From assembly GCA_016125165.1 (NCBI GenBank), contig WGMH01000003.1, positions 62,001 through 126,000 on the forward strand: a stretch of 64,000 nt of DNA, in the 5' to 3' direction. Position numbers and translations under genes: made by a program. This DNA comes from Alphaproteobacteria bacterium (GTDB lineage Bacteria; Pseudomonadota; Alphaproteobacteria; Micropepsales; Micropepsaceae). This document shows, piece after piece, positions 51,672-59,461 of the stretch. The stretch's first letter is position 1; each line of letters begins with the position of its first letter. The notes below the pieces were generated by a model. It did not search any database and had not been told where the DNA came from. It worked only from the letters and a program-made list of their open reading frames with translations.

Positions 51672-52478
51672 ATGGCGGATTTTCGGGACATTCTGTTCGA
51701 CGAACCCGAGGGGGCAATTGCCCGTATCACGCTAAACCGGCCCGAACGATTGAATGCGTATACAGGCCGCATGTGCAACGACATCATGGCCGCCCTCGAT
51801 AGCTATCTAGCACGAGATGATTTGCGCTGCCTTATCCTGACCGGTTCGGGACGCGGCTTCTGCTCTGGAGGTGACGTATCGGGTGGTGACCCGGATCATC
51901 CCGATTACCGCCATCGCCAGATGGGTCATGCCCAGGAAATGCGCGATGGTATGCACGCCGTAAATACCAAGCTGCACCGGATCGACAAACCTGTGATAGC
52001 CATGATCAACGGCCCCGCCGTGGCTGGTGGCCTCGCACTTGCCCTCGCCTGCGATTTTCGCATCGCCGCCGACACAGCAAAGCTCGGCGACACCTCCGGC
52101 AAATTCGGCCTGCTGCCGGATGAAGGCGGCGCATGGTTCTTTCCGCGCTTTATGGGCCTCGACCGCGCGTTGAAGATGACGATGCTAAGCGAAGTCTATT
52201 CGGCGAGTGATGCATTGATGCTTGGCCTGGTCACCGAGGTAGTTCCGGCGGCGGACCTGGAATCCCGCACACTTTCCATTGCCCGCGCTCTCGTGGTCAG
52301 AGCGCCACTCGCCGTTCGGCTGACAAAAAGCATGATGCGACACGGACTCTCGTCGTCACTCGAGCATTCTTTGAACGATGCGGCGCTGGCCGTGATGATT
52401 TCCAACTCGAGCGAGGATGTGCGCGAAGGCGTGAAGGCCTTCTTCGAAAAGCGCGAGCCCAAATTCAAAGGAAAATGA
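51672..52478 (+). CDS. Enoyl-CoA hydratase/isomerase family protein
   Basis: Crotonase-fold enzyme of 268 residues. ATG 51672 follows GGAGGG closely and gives MADFRDILFDEPEGAIARIT. Motifs: LNRPERLNAYTGRMCNDIMA, GSGRGFCSGGDVSGGDP, MINGPAVAGGLALALACDFRI and GKFGLLPDEGGAWFFPRFMG with the paired Glu residues of active hydratases. It shares LNRPERLNAYTG with its divergent neighbour, so the two probably arose by duplication. The broken MBL gene follows convergently. Confidence 0.92.
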   Translation: MADFRDILFDEPEGAIARITLNRPERLNAYTGRMCNDIMAALDSYLARDDLRCLILTGSGRGFCSGGDVSGGDPDHPDYRHRQMGHAQEMRDGMHAVNTKLHRIDKPVIAMINGPAVAGGLALALACDFRIAADTAKLGDTSGKFGLLPDEGGAWFFPRFMGLDRALKMTMLSEVYSASDALMLGLVTEVVPAADLESRTLSIARALVVRAPLAVRLTKSMMRHGLSSSLEHSLNDAALAVMISNSSEDVREGVKAFFEKREPKFKGK

Positions 52479-52490
52479 ACTCATCCACCA

Positions 52491-53223
52491 TCATGCCCCT
52501 GTACGATCGCTTCGCCGCGCGCCTCTGCGAGATGCCTTCTCGATCCCGGGCAAATCTTCGGCCAGCTGCTTCCATCTCGCTCTTTCGCCCTGCGGCGTGG
52601 ACGGATCGGTCAGCGCCGATGTAACAACCCCACGATATCCATCATAGGTCTTGTCGTACGTTTTGACGTAGTCCATCGGCGCGCCGATCATGTTTGCGCG
52701 CGTTTTTCCGTCGAAACAATGACCCGTCCTGGCCAAGCGTTCAGAAAAGCACCGGCACCTAGATTGTGATCACCATGATAGTGCGTATAAATCAGGAATC
52801 GCACGGGTTTGCGGCTGATCGACTTGATCTTCTCGACGATGCGCAAACCACCGATCGGCGCCCCCGCATCAACCACCACAAGACCATGCGCAGGCCGCAT
52901 TGGCATGCTTGGCGCAGGCGACAACGCTATTGTTGTGCCATTTTTTCTGAAATTTTATCGACATCTGCTGTTCCCAGCACTGGAACGATACGCACCCGCT
53001 TGCTCAACACGCGCGGCGCGTGCGTGGCGACCAATTGGATCTTCGTGGGCTGAACACGCGGGGTATCCCTGATTGCCGCCTCTTGAGAAGGAACCAGATC
53101 CACCGTTTCCGACGCCAGTGCAATACCCTGTACAAGGCCCGCTGCTGCAGCAGGCGTTGCCACAGCGAATATCGCAGCCACGCCTAGTGCGCGAACCGAT
53201 TTACAAATAGTGCGAGCCATCAC
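52491..53223 (-). pseudogene. Broken MBL-fold metallo-hydrolase gene
   Basis: Three minus-strand frames in succession make one exported MBL-fold protein. The first (53223 to 52927) has a signal peptide (ICKSVRALGVAAIFAVATPAAA) and the N-terminal part. The second holds HGLVVVDAGAPIGGLRIVEK and the metal site TYIYTHYHGDHNLGAGAF-like segment LIYTHYHGDHNLGAG. The third continues ANMIGAPMDYVKTYDKTYDG. Adding one A to the A-run near 52938 and one to the A-run near 52710 restores a single frame (EKNGTTIALSPAPSM; STEKTRANMIGAP). A third shift near 52535 is possible. The C-terminal part looks truncated. Either a decaying gene or homopolymer sequence errors. Confidence 0.7.
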
Positions 53224-53297
53224 GGCAATCTCCCAACAGATCGCCCAACCCCCGCTTCAACAAACGGACATACGTGAAAATGGTTGCAGAATATTTA

Positions 53298-53373
53298 TGG
53301 CGACCCCGGCAGGAATCGAACCTGCATATCGCAGCTTAGAAGGCTGGTGCTCTATCCATTGAGCTACGGGGCC
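53298..53373 (-). tRNA. tRNA-Arg (UCU)
   Basis: A 76-base tRNA with encoded CCA on the minus strand. Acceptor GGCCCCG pairs with CGGGGTC; the anticodon stem CAGCC/GGCTG-type helix encloses CTTCTAA, anticodon TCT. D arm AGCTCAATGGATAGAGC and T arm GCAGG-TTCGATT-CCTGC are standard. Confidence 0.96.
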
Positions 53374-53435
53374 GGAACCGTATTGTTGAGGCCGCAGTGT
53401 GCTCGCGGCAGCAAACTGACTGCTACCGGTGCCGC

Positions 53436-53741
53436 TCAGTGCGACCAGGGCACTTTGCGATCAAAGCGGAAATTGTCCGAATAGGCCTTGGGGCGCGGGC
53501 GCACATCGTGCGGCTCGAACACCTGATAGGGGATGCCATGCTTCTCGGCATAGGCAACTGCCTCTTCGGATGTTTCGAAATCGAGTTGCACCTGCTGGCG
53601 CATATCCGTGCTGCTCGTCCAGCCCATCAGCGGATCGGGCTGGCGGGGTGCTTCCGGCTCATATTCCAGGACCCAGACTTTGGTTCTGGCCTTGCCGGAC
53701 TGCATTGCATTCTTGGCCGGACGATAAATGCGCGCGCGCAT
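53436..53741 (-). CDS. NADH:ubiquinone oxidoreductase NDUFS4-like subunit
   Basis: Accessory subunit of respiratory complex I, 101 residues, homologous to mitochondrial NDUFS4 (18 kDa). It begins MRARIYRPAKNAMQSGKART and has WVLEYEPEAPRQPDPLMGWTSSTDM, FETSEEAVAYAEKHGIPYQV and the terminal YSDNFRFDRKVPWSH, all conserved between alphaproteobacteria and mitochondria. It acts on the matrix-side arm of complex I. Located between tRNA-Arg and tRNA-Pro, away from the nuo operon, as is usual. Confidence 0.94.
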   Translation of the reverse strand: MRARIYRPAKNAMQSGKARTKVWVLEYEPEAPRQPDPLMGWTSSTDMRQQVQLDFETSEEAVAYAEKHGIPYQVFEPHDVRPRPKAYSDNFRFDRKVPWSH

Positions 53742-53776
53742 GTCGAACTCCCCTTTTGGAACCGCGGCTGGATAAA

Positions 53777-53853
53777 TGGTCGGGGCGGCGTGATTTGAAC
53801 ACGCGACCCTCTGCTCCCAAAGCAGATGCGCTACCAGACTGCGCTACGCCCCG
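53777..53853 (-). tRNA. tRNA-Pro (UGG)
   Basis: A 77-base tRNA with encoded CCA on the minus strand. Acceptor CGGGGCG pairs with CGCCCCG; the anticodon stem CTGCT/AGCAG encloses TTTGGGA, anticodon TGG. T arm CGTG-TTCAAAT-CACG is standard. Confidence 0.96.
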
Positions 53854-53949
53854 GGCCAAAATCCGGGCGGTTTCCCGCCGCGTGCTTACACGCTCCCCCC
53901 GTCCGCTTCAACAAGCGCTTGTGCACGCCCCGCCTGTGGCGAGGCAGGT

Positions 53950-54423
53950 TCACAGATTACCGAAAATGCCTGCATGAACCTTCTGGCCGGACTTGATCCC
54001 GAGCTCCGCGGCACGTCCGCCATTGATCTCCAGCACCGCGCGCACCCCGCCCTTCGAGGGTATCTGCTTGGTGGACATGGGTTCCGCATTCGCCGCGATG
54101 TTTGCGATTGTGCCGTCTGCCCTGATGAAAATGATGTCCAAGGGGATGTAGGTGTTCTTCATCCAGAAGGTCAGCCCCATCGTGTAATAAAAATCGAACA
54201 GCATCCCGGCGTTGGGGGCGAGCGATTTGCGATACATCAGCCCCCGTTCCTGCGAGGCGCTGTCGGTCGCCAGTTCCACCGTAAAATGCTGCGGCCCCTT
54301 TTCGGAATCCACCACAACTTCCGTAACGGGCAGCGTGCTCACGTCCTTCGGCCCGGCGCATGCCAAAAGCACAAAAAGGCAGGCTCCGAGGATTGCTCGG
54401 GCGGGCGCAGTACGGATTGTCAT
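53950..54423 (-). CDS. DUF192 exported protein
   Basis: A 157-residue protein with a lipoprotein-like signal (ILGACLFVLLACAGPKD) and a DUF192 domain: FTVELATDSASQERGLMYRKSLAPNAGMLFDF, FWMKNTYIPLDIIFI and VLEINGGRAAELGIKSGQKV. DUF192 is widespread and periplasmic; its biochemical role is unknown. A double cold-shock-domain gene lies 27 bases upstream on the same strand, and that pairing recurs in alphaproteobacteria, suggesting co-transcription. Confidence 0.9.
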   Translation of the reverse strand: MTIRTAPARAILGACLFVLLACAGPKDVSTLPVTEVVVDSEKGPQHFTVELATDSASQERGLMYRKSLAPNAGMLFDFYYTMGLTFWMKNTYIPLDIIFIRADGTIANIAANAEPMSTKQIPSKGGVRAVLEINGGRAAELGIKSGQKVHAGIFGNL

Positions 54424-54450
54424 GATGTCCTTCAGCCAGGGGAATGCGGC

Positions 54451-54996
54451 TTAAGGATCAACGATCGTGATTTCCGCCGCAAGCTCTCCCTTGGGCCCGT
54501 CTCCGGCACGCACCTTTACCCGCTGGCCTTCGCGAAGCTCCCGGATACCCGAGCGTCGAAGCGTTTCCATATGAACGAAGATGTCTGGCGTGTTCGGTCC
54601 GCGCGATACGAAGCCATAGCCCTTGCCACGATTGAACCATTTGACGGTGGCGTCGAATGCTGGCCCGCGCGGCTCTGCACTGAATCTCGCCCCGCGTTGC
54701 CCGTTGGCCACCTGCGGTGCCGCGGTGGAATTGTCGAGCGACAGAATCCTGCGCGCCTGAAGTCCCCGAGGACCCATAACAGCTTCGCAGACCACCTGGG
54801 CGCCCTCATAGGCCGCTTTGAAGCCTGACTGACGTACGCAGGTCTGATGAAGAAGGATGTCGCCTTCAACTTCGGTGGAGGGCTCCGCCGGCTTGATGAA
54901 ACCATAGCCTTTGGTGATATCGAACCACTTGACCAGCCCTGAAATTTCGAACGCGGCCTCGCTCAGCGGTTGCGAAGCCATAACTGCAGTTTCCAT
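54451..54996 (-). CDS. Double cold-shock-domain protein
   Basis: RNA-binding protein of about 181 residues with two cold-shock domains, like the CspC/CspD group of Caulobacter. Domain 1: GLVKWFDITKGYGFIKP ... GDILLHQTCVRQSGF; domain 2: ATVKWFNRGKGYGFVSR ... DIFVHMETLRRSG. Both RNP1 (KGYGF) motifs are intact, and RNP2 is DIFVHM in domain 2 and DILLHQ in domain 1. Starts at ATG 54996 or 54981 are both plausible. A perfect CtrA-type box lies 27 bases upstream of 54996. Followed by the DUF192 gene. Confidence 0.92.
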   Translation of the reverse strand: METAVMASQPLSEAAFEISGLVKWFDITKGYGFIKPAEPSTEVEGDILLHQTCVRQSGFKAAYEGAQVVCEAVMGPRGLQARRILSLDNSTAAPQVANGQRGARFSAEPRGPAFDATVKWFNRGKGYGFVSRGPNTPDIFVHMETLRRSGIRELREGQRVKVRAGDGPKGELAAEITIVDP

Positions 54997-55022
54997 CCCA
55001 GTATGCCCCAAACTCTTGATGG

Positions 55023-55037
55023 TTAATTTTAGGTTAA
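55023..55037 (-). promoter_or_regulatory. CtrA-type box upstream of the cold-shock gene
   Basis: TTAATTTTAGGTTAA matches TTAA-N7-TTAA exactly. The motif is palindromic in its consensus ends, so strand is assigned from the neighbour: the cold-shock gene starts 27-42 bases away leftward, whereas the rightward CoxG-like gene starts 133 bases away. Confidence 0.55.
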
Positions 55038-55169
55038 CACAAATGTCGCACTGTTGAAAAGCAAAACTGCGTTAACGGCCGCCTCTGCTTGCTGCAATCG
55101 GGCCTTTTGACTACTAAGCCTTTGTGATTGTTTCTCTTATCTAACCTTTGGCGAAAGCTGCAACCATCG

Positions 55170-55784
55170 ATGGAATTCACAGGCCGCTACCACATCCCCG
55201 CTTCACCAGAGGCCGTCTGGGCGGGCCTGAACGATCCTGAAGTTCTCAAGGCCTGCATCCCCGGCTGCGAGAAGATGGAAAAGACGGGCCCGCAGAATTT
55301 TGAGGCCGCAGCTACACTGAAGATCGGCCCGGTGCGAGCCACCTTTCGGGGAAAGGTGACGATGGATAAGCAAGATCCACCCCATAGCCTGACCCTCAAG
55401 GGGGAAGGTCAAGGCGGTGTCGCGGGGTTTGCGCGTGGCGAAGCAGAGGTCACGCTCAATGCTGAGGACGACGGAACGCTGCTCATCTATGTGGCCAAGG
55501 CCAACGTCGGCGGGCGGCTGGCCCAGATCGGACAGCGGTTGATAGATGGCGCCGCCAAGCAAATAGCGGATGATTTCTTTTCACGCTTTTCTTCAGCAAT
55601 TTCCCAAGCCGAGGTGGCGATACCAGCGACAGAACCAGAAACCGTCATGGAACCGCGGGCTGCAGTCTCCGCCCCCGCACCCATGCAGATCGAAAATCGC
55701 GAAGGCCTTGCGCCAGAAGCGTGGGTGATAGGACTCATCGCCGTAATCATCATTCTCCTCATTCTCTTCGGGCTGGTGCTCTAG
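55170..55784 (+). CDS. coxG: CoxG-like SRPBCC protein with C-terminal membrane anchor
   Basis: A 204-residue protein of the carbon-monoxide dehydrogenase subunit G family, which helps recruit molybdenum hydroxylases to the membrane. ATG 55170 gives MEFTGRYHIPASPEAVWAGLNDPEVLKACIPGCEKME, the canonical CoxG start; then ATLKIGPVRATFRGKV and VGGRLAQIGQRLIDGAAKQIADDFF. A Pro/Ala-rich linker leads to a membrane helix (WVIGLIAVIIILLILFGLVL). It opens the coxS-coxM cluster, separated from it by a VOC gene. Confidence 0.9.
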   Translation: MEFTGRYHIPASPEAVWAGLNDPEVLKACIPGCEKMEKTGPQNFEAAATLKIGPVRATFRGKVTMDKQDPPHSLTLKGEGQGGVAGFARGEAEVTLNAEDDGTLLIYVAKANVGGRLAQIGQRLIDGAAKQIADDFFSRFSSAISQAEVAIPATEPETVMEPRAAVSAPAPMQIENREGLAPEAWVIGLIAVIIILLILFGLVL

Positions 55785-55846
55785 ACATACAGGTCCAATT
55801 GTCGTTTCTCTGACAGGTCCAATTGGTCCAGTCCGGGGGATGGCCC

Positions 55847-56230
55847 ATGCTCGCGAACAGCCCAGCCATGGGTTTCGTTGGCGTTTCCGATTTCGCCAAA
55901 GCGCGCGCTTTTTATGAGGGCGTTCTGGGTTTGACTGTGTCCTGGCAGGATGATTTTGCCATTGTGGCAACTTCCGGGGGCGTGACGATCCGCATCACCA
56001 AACCGCCTGTGCTCAACATCGCGCCATACACGGTTCTGGGATTCTCGGTTTCCGATATCGAAGAAAAAGTTGCGGCCCTGACAGCGAGAGGCGTCTCGTT
56101 TGAGCGGTTCCCGTTCCTCGGCGACACGCAGAATTCGGCAGGTGTCTGGACCTCTCCGGCCGGCGCCAAGGTCGCGTGGTTCAAAGACCCGGACGGAAAC
56201 CTGCTGTCTCTTTCACAGAATCCGGACTGA
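55847..56230 (+). CDS. VOC-family (glyoxalase/dioxygenase fold) protein
   Basis: A 127-residue protein with paired beta-alpha-beta-beta-beta modules: GFVGVSDFAKARAFYEGVLGL at the start and VAWFKDPDGNLLSLSQNPD at the end. Metal ligands typical of the fold are only partly evident. Substrate unknown. ATG 55847 removes an unconserved upstream stretch. It lies between the CoxG-like gene and coxS, so it may be co-transcribed with the hydroxylase cluster, but a functional link is not established. Confidence 0.83.
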   Translation: MLANSPAMGFVGVSDFAKARAFYEGVLGLTVSWQDDFAIVATSGGVTIRITKPPVLNIAPYTVLGFSVSDIEEKVAALTARGVSFERFPFLGDTQNSAGVWTSPAGAKVAWFKDPDGNLLSLSQNPD

Positions 56231-56299
56231 ATACTTGGCTTGACGGCGGCGCCTCCTGCCCCCCAGACTTTACGAACGCTATCCTACAAGGACTCTCCG

Positions 56300-56788
56300 A
56301 TGACCGCCGTATCCATGACGGTGAATGGCAAGGCCGTTTCGGCTGATGTCGAAGACCGCACCCTGCTTGTCTATTTCCTGCGTGAGCACCTTCAACTCAC
56401 CGGAACGCATATCGGCTGTGACACAAGCCAGTGCGGCGCCTGCACGGTACATCTGGACGGCAAGGCCGTGAAGTCATGCACGATATTCGTAGGTCAGGCG
56501 GATGGGGCTAACGTCACGACCATCGAAGGGCTTGCCAGGGATGGCGTGCTTCATCCGGTGCAGGAGGCCTTCCGCGAAAATCACGGTCTGCAGTGCGGCT
56601 TCTGCACGCCGGGCATGATCATGACCGCCGTCGACATGATCCGCCGCAAACCCAATCTCGACCGAGAAATCATTCGCCACGAGCTTGAGGGCAATATCTG
56701 TCGCTGCACCGGCTACCACAACATTGTCAGCGCCATTGAAGACGCAGCCAATCGCATGAAGGAAAGCGCGAAGGACAACGCCGCATGA
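56300..56788 (+). CDS. coxS: (2Fe-2S) small subunit of a CoxMSL-type molybdenum hydroxylase
   Basis: Electron-transfer subunit of 162 residues. ATG 56300 is eight bases after AAGGA. First cluster site [21 protein letters not shown], second [14 protein letters not shown] ... [15 protein letters not shown], both complete. It overlaps the FAD subunit gene by four bases. No large molybdopterin subunit follows or precedes; compare the independent two-subunit enzyme at 23956-26640. Confidence 0.94.
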   Translation: MTAVSMTVNGKAVSADVEDRTLLVYFLREHLQLTGTHIGCDTSQCGACTVHLDGKAVKSCTIFVGQADGANVTTIEGLARDGVLHPVQEAFRENHGLQCGFCTPGMIMTAVDMIRRKPNLDREIIRHELEGNICRCTGYHNIVSAIEDAANRMKESAKDNAA

Positions 56789-57597
56789 GCATGATTCCTT
56801 ACGCATTCTCCTATCGCCGCCCCAAGTCGCTGGCCGAAGCCGAGGCGTTCTTTGCGGCATCGCCAGAGTCCAGATTCCTCGCTGGCGGACAGACACTGAT
56901 TCCTACGATGAAGATGCGGCTCGCGATGCCGCCGGAGCTGATCGATATTTCTGGCCTCGCCGATCTCAAATTCATTCGTGCAGAAGCCGGCCAAATTGTT
57001 ATTGGCGCAGGGGTAAAGCATGCCGATGTCGCTACAGCACCAGAGGTTCGGAAAGCGATCCCCGCACTTGCCGAACTTGTCGGCATGATAGGCGATCCTG
57101 CGGTGCGTCACATGGGGACACTCGGTGGCTCGATCGCCAACAACGATCCCGCGGCCGACTATCCTGGAGCGCTCGTGGGTCTTGGCGCGACTGTGAAGAC
57201 AACACGCGCTGAATACGCCGCCGATGAATTCTTCACGGGCATGTTCTCCACGGCGCTGGCTGACGGCGAAATCGTTACGTCCGTGAGCTTCCCCGTGCCG
57301 AAAATGGCCGCCTACGCAAAATTCCCCAATCCGGCGTCGCGCTATGCAATGGCGGGTGTTTTTGTTGCGATGTTTGCTGAAGGCGTTCGCGTGGCAGTAA
57401 CGGGCGCTGGGTCATGCGTCTTTCGTGTGCCGGCGATGGAGAAGGCGCTCGCCGTCAGTTTTGCGCCAGCCGCGGTCGCGGGCATTTCAGTTTCGCCCGA
57501 AGATCTGAATTCCGACATCCACGCGTCAGCCGAATATCGCGCACATCTGGTTGGTGTCATGGCCGGGCGGGCGGTTGCCACCGCGCTGTCTCGCTAA
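56785..57597 (+). CDS. coxM: FAD medium subunit of a CoxMSL-type molybdenum hydroxylase
   Basis: FAD-binding subunit of 270 residues. It has [19 protein letters not shown], the flavin-binding [14 protein letters not shown] and [19 protein letters not shown], typical of CoxM/CutM. The start overlaps coxS by four bases. The gene is followed not by coxL but by a minus-facing terminator and then xdhC genes. The length is slightly shorter than usual (about 285) but the ends look intact. Confidence 0.92.
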   Translation: MSMIPYAFSYRRPKSLAEAEAFFAASPESRFLAGGQTLIPTMKMRLAMPPELIDISGLADLKFIRAEAGQIVIGAGVKHADVATAPEVRKAIPALAELVGMIGDPAVRHMGTLGGSIANNDPAADYPGALVGLGATVKTTRAEYAADEFFTGMFSTALADGEIVTSVSFPVPKMAAYAKFPNPASRYAMAGVFVAMFAEGVRVAVTGAGSCVFRVPAMEKALAVSFAPAAVAGISVSPEDLNSDIHASAEYRAHLVGVMAGRAVATALSR

Positions 57598-57600
57598 GCC

Positions 57601-57630
57601 AAAAAAATGGCCGGACCCTTAGATCCGGCC
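57601..57630 (-). terminator. Rho-independent terminator facing left (minus strand)
   Basis: GGCCGGA (57609-57615) and TCCGGCC (57624-57630) form a seven-base-pair stem with an eight-base loop. On the minus strand the stem is followed, after ATT-type transition, by a run of seven T (A-run 57601-57607 on the plus strand); on the plus strand the following bases (TTAGCTGG) give no T-run. It therefore terminates leftward transcription, although no leftward gene lies upstream of it within 1.3 kb. Confidence 0.75.
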
Positions 57631-57700
57631 TTAGCTGGCGGGGGAGCCCCATGCGCGGCCCGAAGGGGTCGGGCGCTCGCAAGAGGCACTTAGCATGGCA
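57602..57700 (-). ncRNA. Candidate minus-strand small RNA or micro-ORF transcript
   Basis: The leftward terminator at 57601-57630 needs a leftward transcript, and the 250-base gap between coxM and xdhC has no leftward gene of normal size. The DNA at 57700-57800 is AT-rich with promoter-like TTGACG and TTGACT hexamers on the minus strand. A 21-codon micro-ORF (MLSASCERPTPSGRAWGSPA plus one codon and TAA) ends just before the terminator. I cannot tell whether the product is an RNA, a leader peptide or neither. Confidence 0.3.
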
Positions 57701-57848
57701 ACTTTCGATTGCAAAGTAATCAAAGTCAAGACCAAAGTATTCACTTGATCAATACGTCAACAATATTGATTGAATTGCGTTCTTTCCTGATTCAATGCCC
57801 GTTGTTGCCGCGATAGCCTCGGAAGCGCGGGCCGGATAGAGTTTTCGC

Positions 57849-58187
57849 ATGCTGGCATCAGAACCAACCCGCCCCGACCGCGACCCGCTCGACGCCGCGC
57901 TCACATGGCTAAGCAATGGTCACAAGGTGGCGCTTGCCACTGTGGTGCGCACATGGGGTTCCGCACCCCGACAGGCTGGCAGCCAGATGGCGGTGCGTGA
58001 TGACGGTGATTTCGCCGGGTCCGTTTCGGGCGGCTGCATAGAGGGGGCCGTTATTGAGGCCGCGCAGGACGTCATGAACACCAATGTGCCCCGGAAATTG
58101 GATTTTGGTGTCAGCGATGCCGACGCTTGGGCCGTCGGCCTTGCCTGCGGCGGTCGCATTGAAGTTTTCGTCGAAGCTGTGCGCTGA
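57849..58187 (+). CDS. XdhC/CoxI-family maturation factor, N-terminal-type protein
   Basis: A 112-residue protein matching the XdhC_CoxI N-terminal domain: DPLDAALTWLSNGHKVALATVVRTWGSAPRQAGSQMAV, then GSVSGGCIEGAVIEAAQ with the conserved Cys that holds the molybdenum cofactor, and FGVSDADAWAVGLACGGRIEVF. XdhC-type proteins bind and insert the sulfurated cofactor into xanthine oxidase-family enzymes. The Rossmann domain is encoded separately three bases downstream, so this looks like a split xdhC. Confidence 0.9.
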   Translation: MLASEPTRPDRDPLDAALTWLSNGHKVALATVVRTWGSAPRQAGSQMAVRDDGDFAGSVSGGCIEGAVIEAAQDVMNTNVPRKLDFGVSDADAWAVGLACGGRIEVFVEAVR

Positions 58188-58190
58188 ACC

Positions 58191-58904
58191 ATGAATATTG
58201 AAACGTTGAAGACTATCCAGGCCCTCCGTGCGAATGGACAGGCGCTTGTGCGTGCCGTGGATTTGCAGAGCGGCGAAGAACTGCTGATTGATCCCCAAGA
58301 CGATTCCTCGGAACTTGCATTGGCGGCCCGCGATGCTGCGCGCGCCGACAAAAGCGGACCTGTGGAAATTGCGGGTCGTGACTGGTTTCTTGGCGTCTTC
58401 AATCCACCGCTCGATCTGGTGATCGTCGGGGCCGCACATATAGCCCAACCGCTCGCCGCCATGGCTGGGCTGGCGGGATATGGTGTGCGCGTGATTGATC
58501 CCCGCACGGCATTCGCCACCGCCGCGCGATTTCCCGGCGTCGCCATCAGCCACGATTGGCCCGATGACGCGCTTGCAAAGGCGCCATTGGGGCCCCGCAG
58601 CGCGCTCGTTGCACTCACGCATGATCCGAAGGTGGACGACCCTGCCCTCGCCACGGCGCTGCGCTCCACGTGTTTCTATGTTGGTGCGCTAGGATCAAAG
58701 AAAACCCATGCCACACGTCTGGAGAGATTGAAATCGCATGGCTTTGACAGCGCAGCACTGGAACGGATCCGTGGCCCGGTCGGCCTTGCCATTGGTGCGA
58801 GGAGCCCCGCCGAAATAGCCATTTCCATTCTGGCGGAAATGACAAGGGAATTGCGCGCGGGCAATGAGGTGGGACAAACCTCACGCCCGCGCACGTCCAG
58901 CTGA
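58191..58904 (+). CDS. XdhC-family protein, Rossmann-domain part
   Basis: A 237-residue protein with the XdhC C-terminal Rossmann domain: LDLVIVGAAHIAQPLAAMAGLAGYGVRVIDPR, VALTHDPKVDDPALATAL, FYVGALGSKKTHATRLERL and IRGPVGLAIGARSPAEIAISILAEM. Its own N-terminal part resembles a shortened XdhC_CoxI domain. It follows the CoxI-like gene by three bases and is probably translated with it. The pair supplies cofactor to the molybdenum hydroxylases of this genome. Confidence 0.9.
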   Translation: MNIETLKTIQALRANGQALVRAVDLQSGEELLIDPQDDSSELALAARDAARADKSGPVEIAGRDWFLGVFNPPLDLVIVGAAHIAQPLAAMAGLAGYGVRVIDPRTAFATAARFPGVAISHDWPDDALAKAPLGPRSALVALTHDPKVDDPALATALRSTCFYVGALGSKKTHATRLERLKSHGFDSAALERIRGPVGLAIGARSPAEIAISILAEMTRELRAGNEVGQTSRPRTSS

Positions 58905-58908
58905 GCGC

Positions 58909-59427
58909 TTAGGGATTCTCAGGCTGGTCCTTGGGTCCGCGATGCGGGCCATGCCGATGCATATCTTTCATTTCGTCGGGCGTGATCGCGCCGTCGCTGT
59001 TCGTGTCCATATGCGCAAAGATGTCATCGCCATGCGGAGGACCGAACTCGGCTTTGTCGAGTTTCCCGTCATTGTTCTTGTCCATGTGCTCGAACATATC
59101 TTCCGCGCGCTCGCGGGCACGCTTCAACTCGGCATCGACAAACTGCTGCTTCGAAATCGTGGTTGCACCGCCCGATATCTCGGTAAAGTGCTTGTCTTCG
59201 ACCTGTTGCATTTCGGCCTTCGTCACCTTGCCGTCCTTGTTCAGGTCAAAGCGCTCGAAGAAGTGCTTGCCCATATCGCCATGGTGTGGTCCGCGCGGCC
59301 CCATGGGACCATCGGGGGGCGGGCCCATGTCATCGCCCGGTGGCGGGGGCGGCATTTCATCTGCGAGCACCGGGACCGCAACCAGGATCGTACCGGCTAG
59401 GAGTGCAAAAGTCAGAATTCGCTTCAT
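58909..59427 (-). CDS. Exported EF-hand calcium-binding protein
   Basis: A 172-residue precursor with signal peptide RILTFALLAGTILVAVPVLA, a Pro/Gly/Asp-rich stretch (residues 24-48), and three canonical EF-hand loops: DLNKDGKVTKAE, DKNNDGKLDKAE and DTNSDGAITPDE, each with Asp at 1, 3, 5 and Glu at 12. It is likely a periplasmic Ca2+-binding or buffering protein. A second EF-hand gene lies 34 bases upstream on the same strand. The plus-strand shadow of this gene overlaps the xdhC end by four bases only. Confidence 0.9.
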   Translation of the reverse strand: MKRILTFALLAGTILVAVPVLADEMPPPPPGDDMGPPPDGPMGPRGPHHGDMGKHFFERFDLNKDGKVTKAEMQQVEDKHFTEISGGATTISKQQFVDAELKRARERAEDMFEHMDKNNDGKLDKAEFGPPHGDDIFAHMDTNSDGAITPDEMKDMHRHGPHRGPKDQPENP

Positions 59428-59461
59428 TGGCAGTTCCTCATTGAGTTAAATTGACCACGCT

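Noticed and set aside
38540-55170. Shared GAAGCTGCAACC-like string at 38547 and 55154
   Set aside because: Two short similar strings (GGAAGCTGCAACC and GAAAGCTGCAACC) occur near the two CtrA boxes, but at different distances and contexts, so chance is the simpler explanation.
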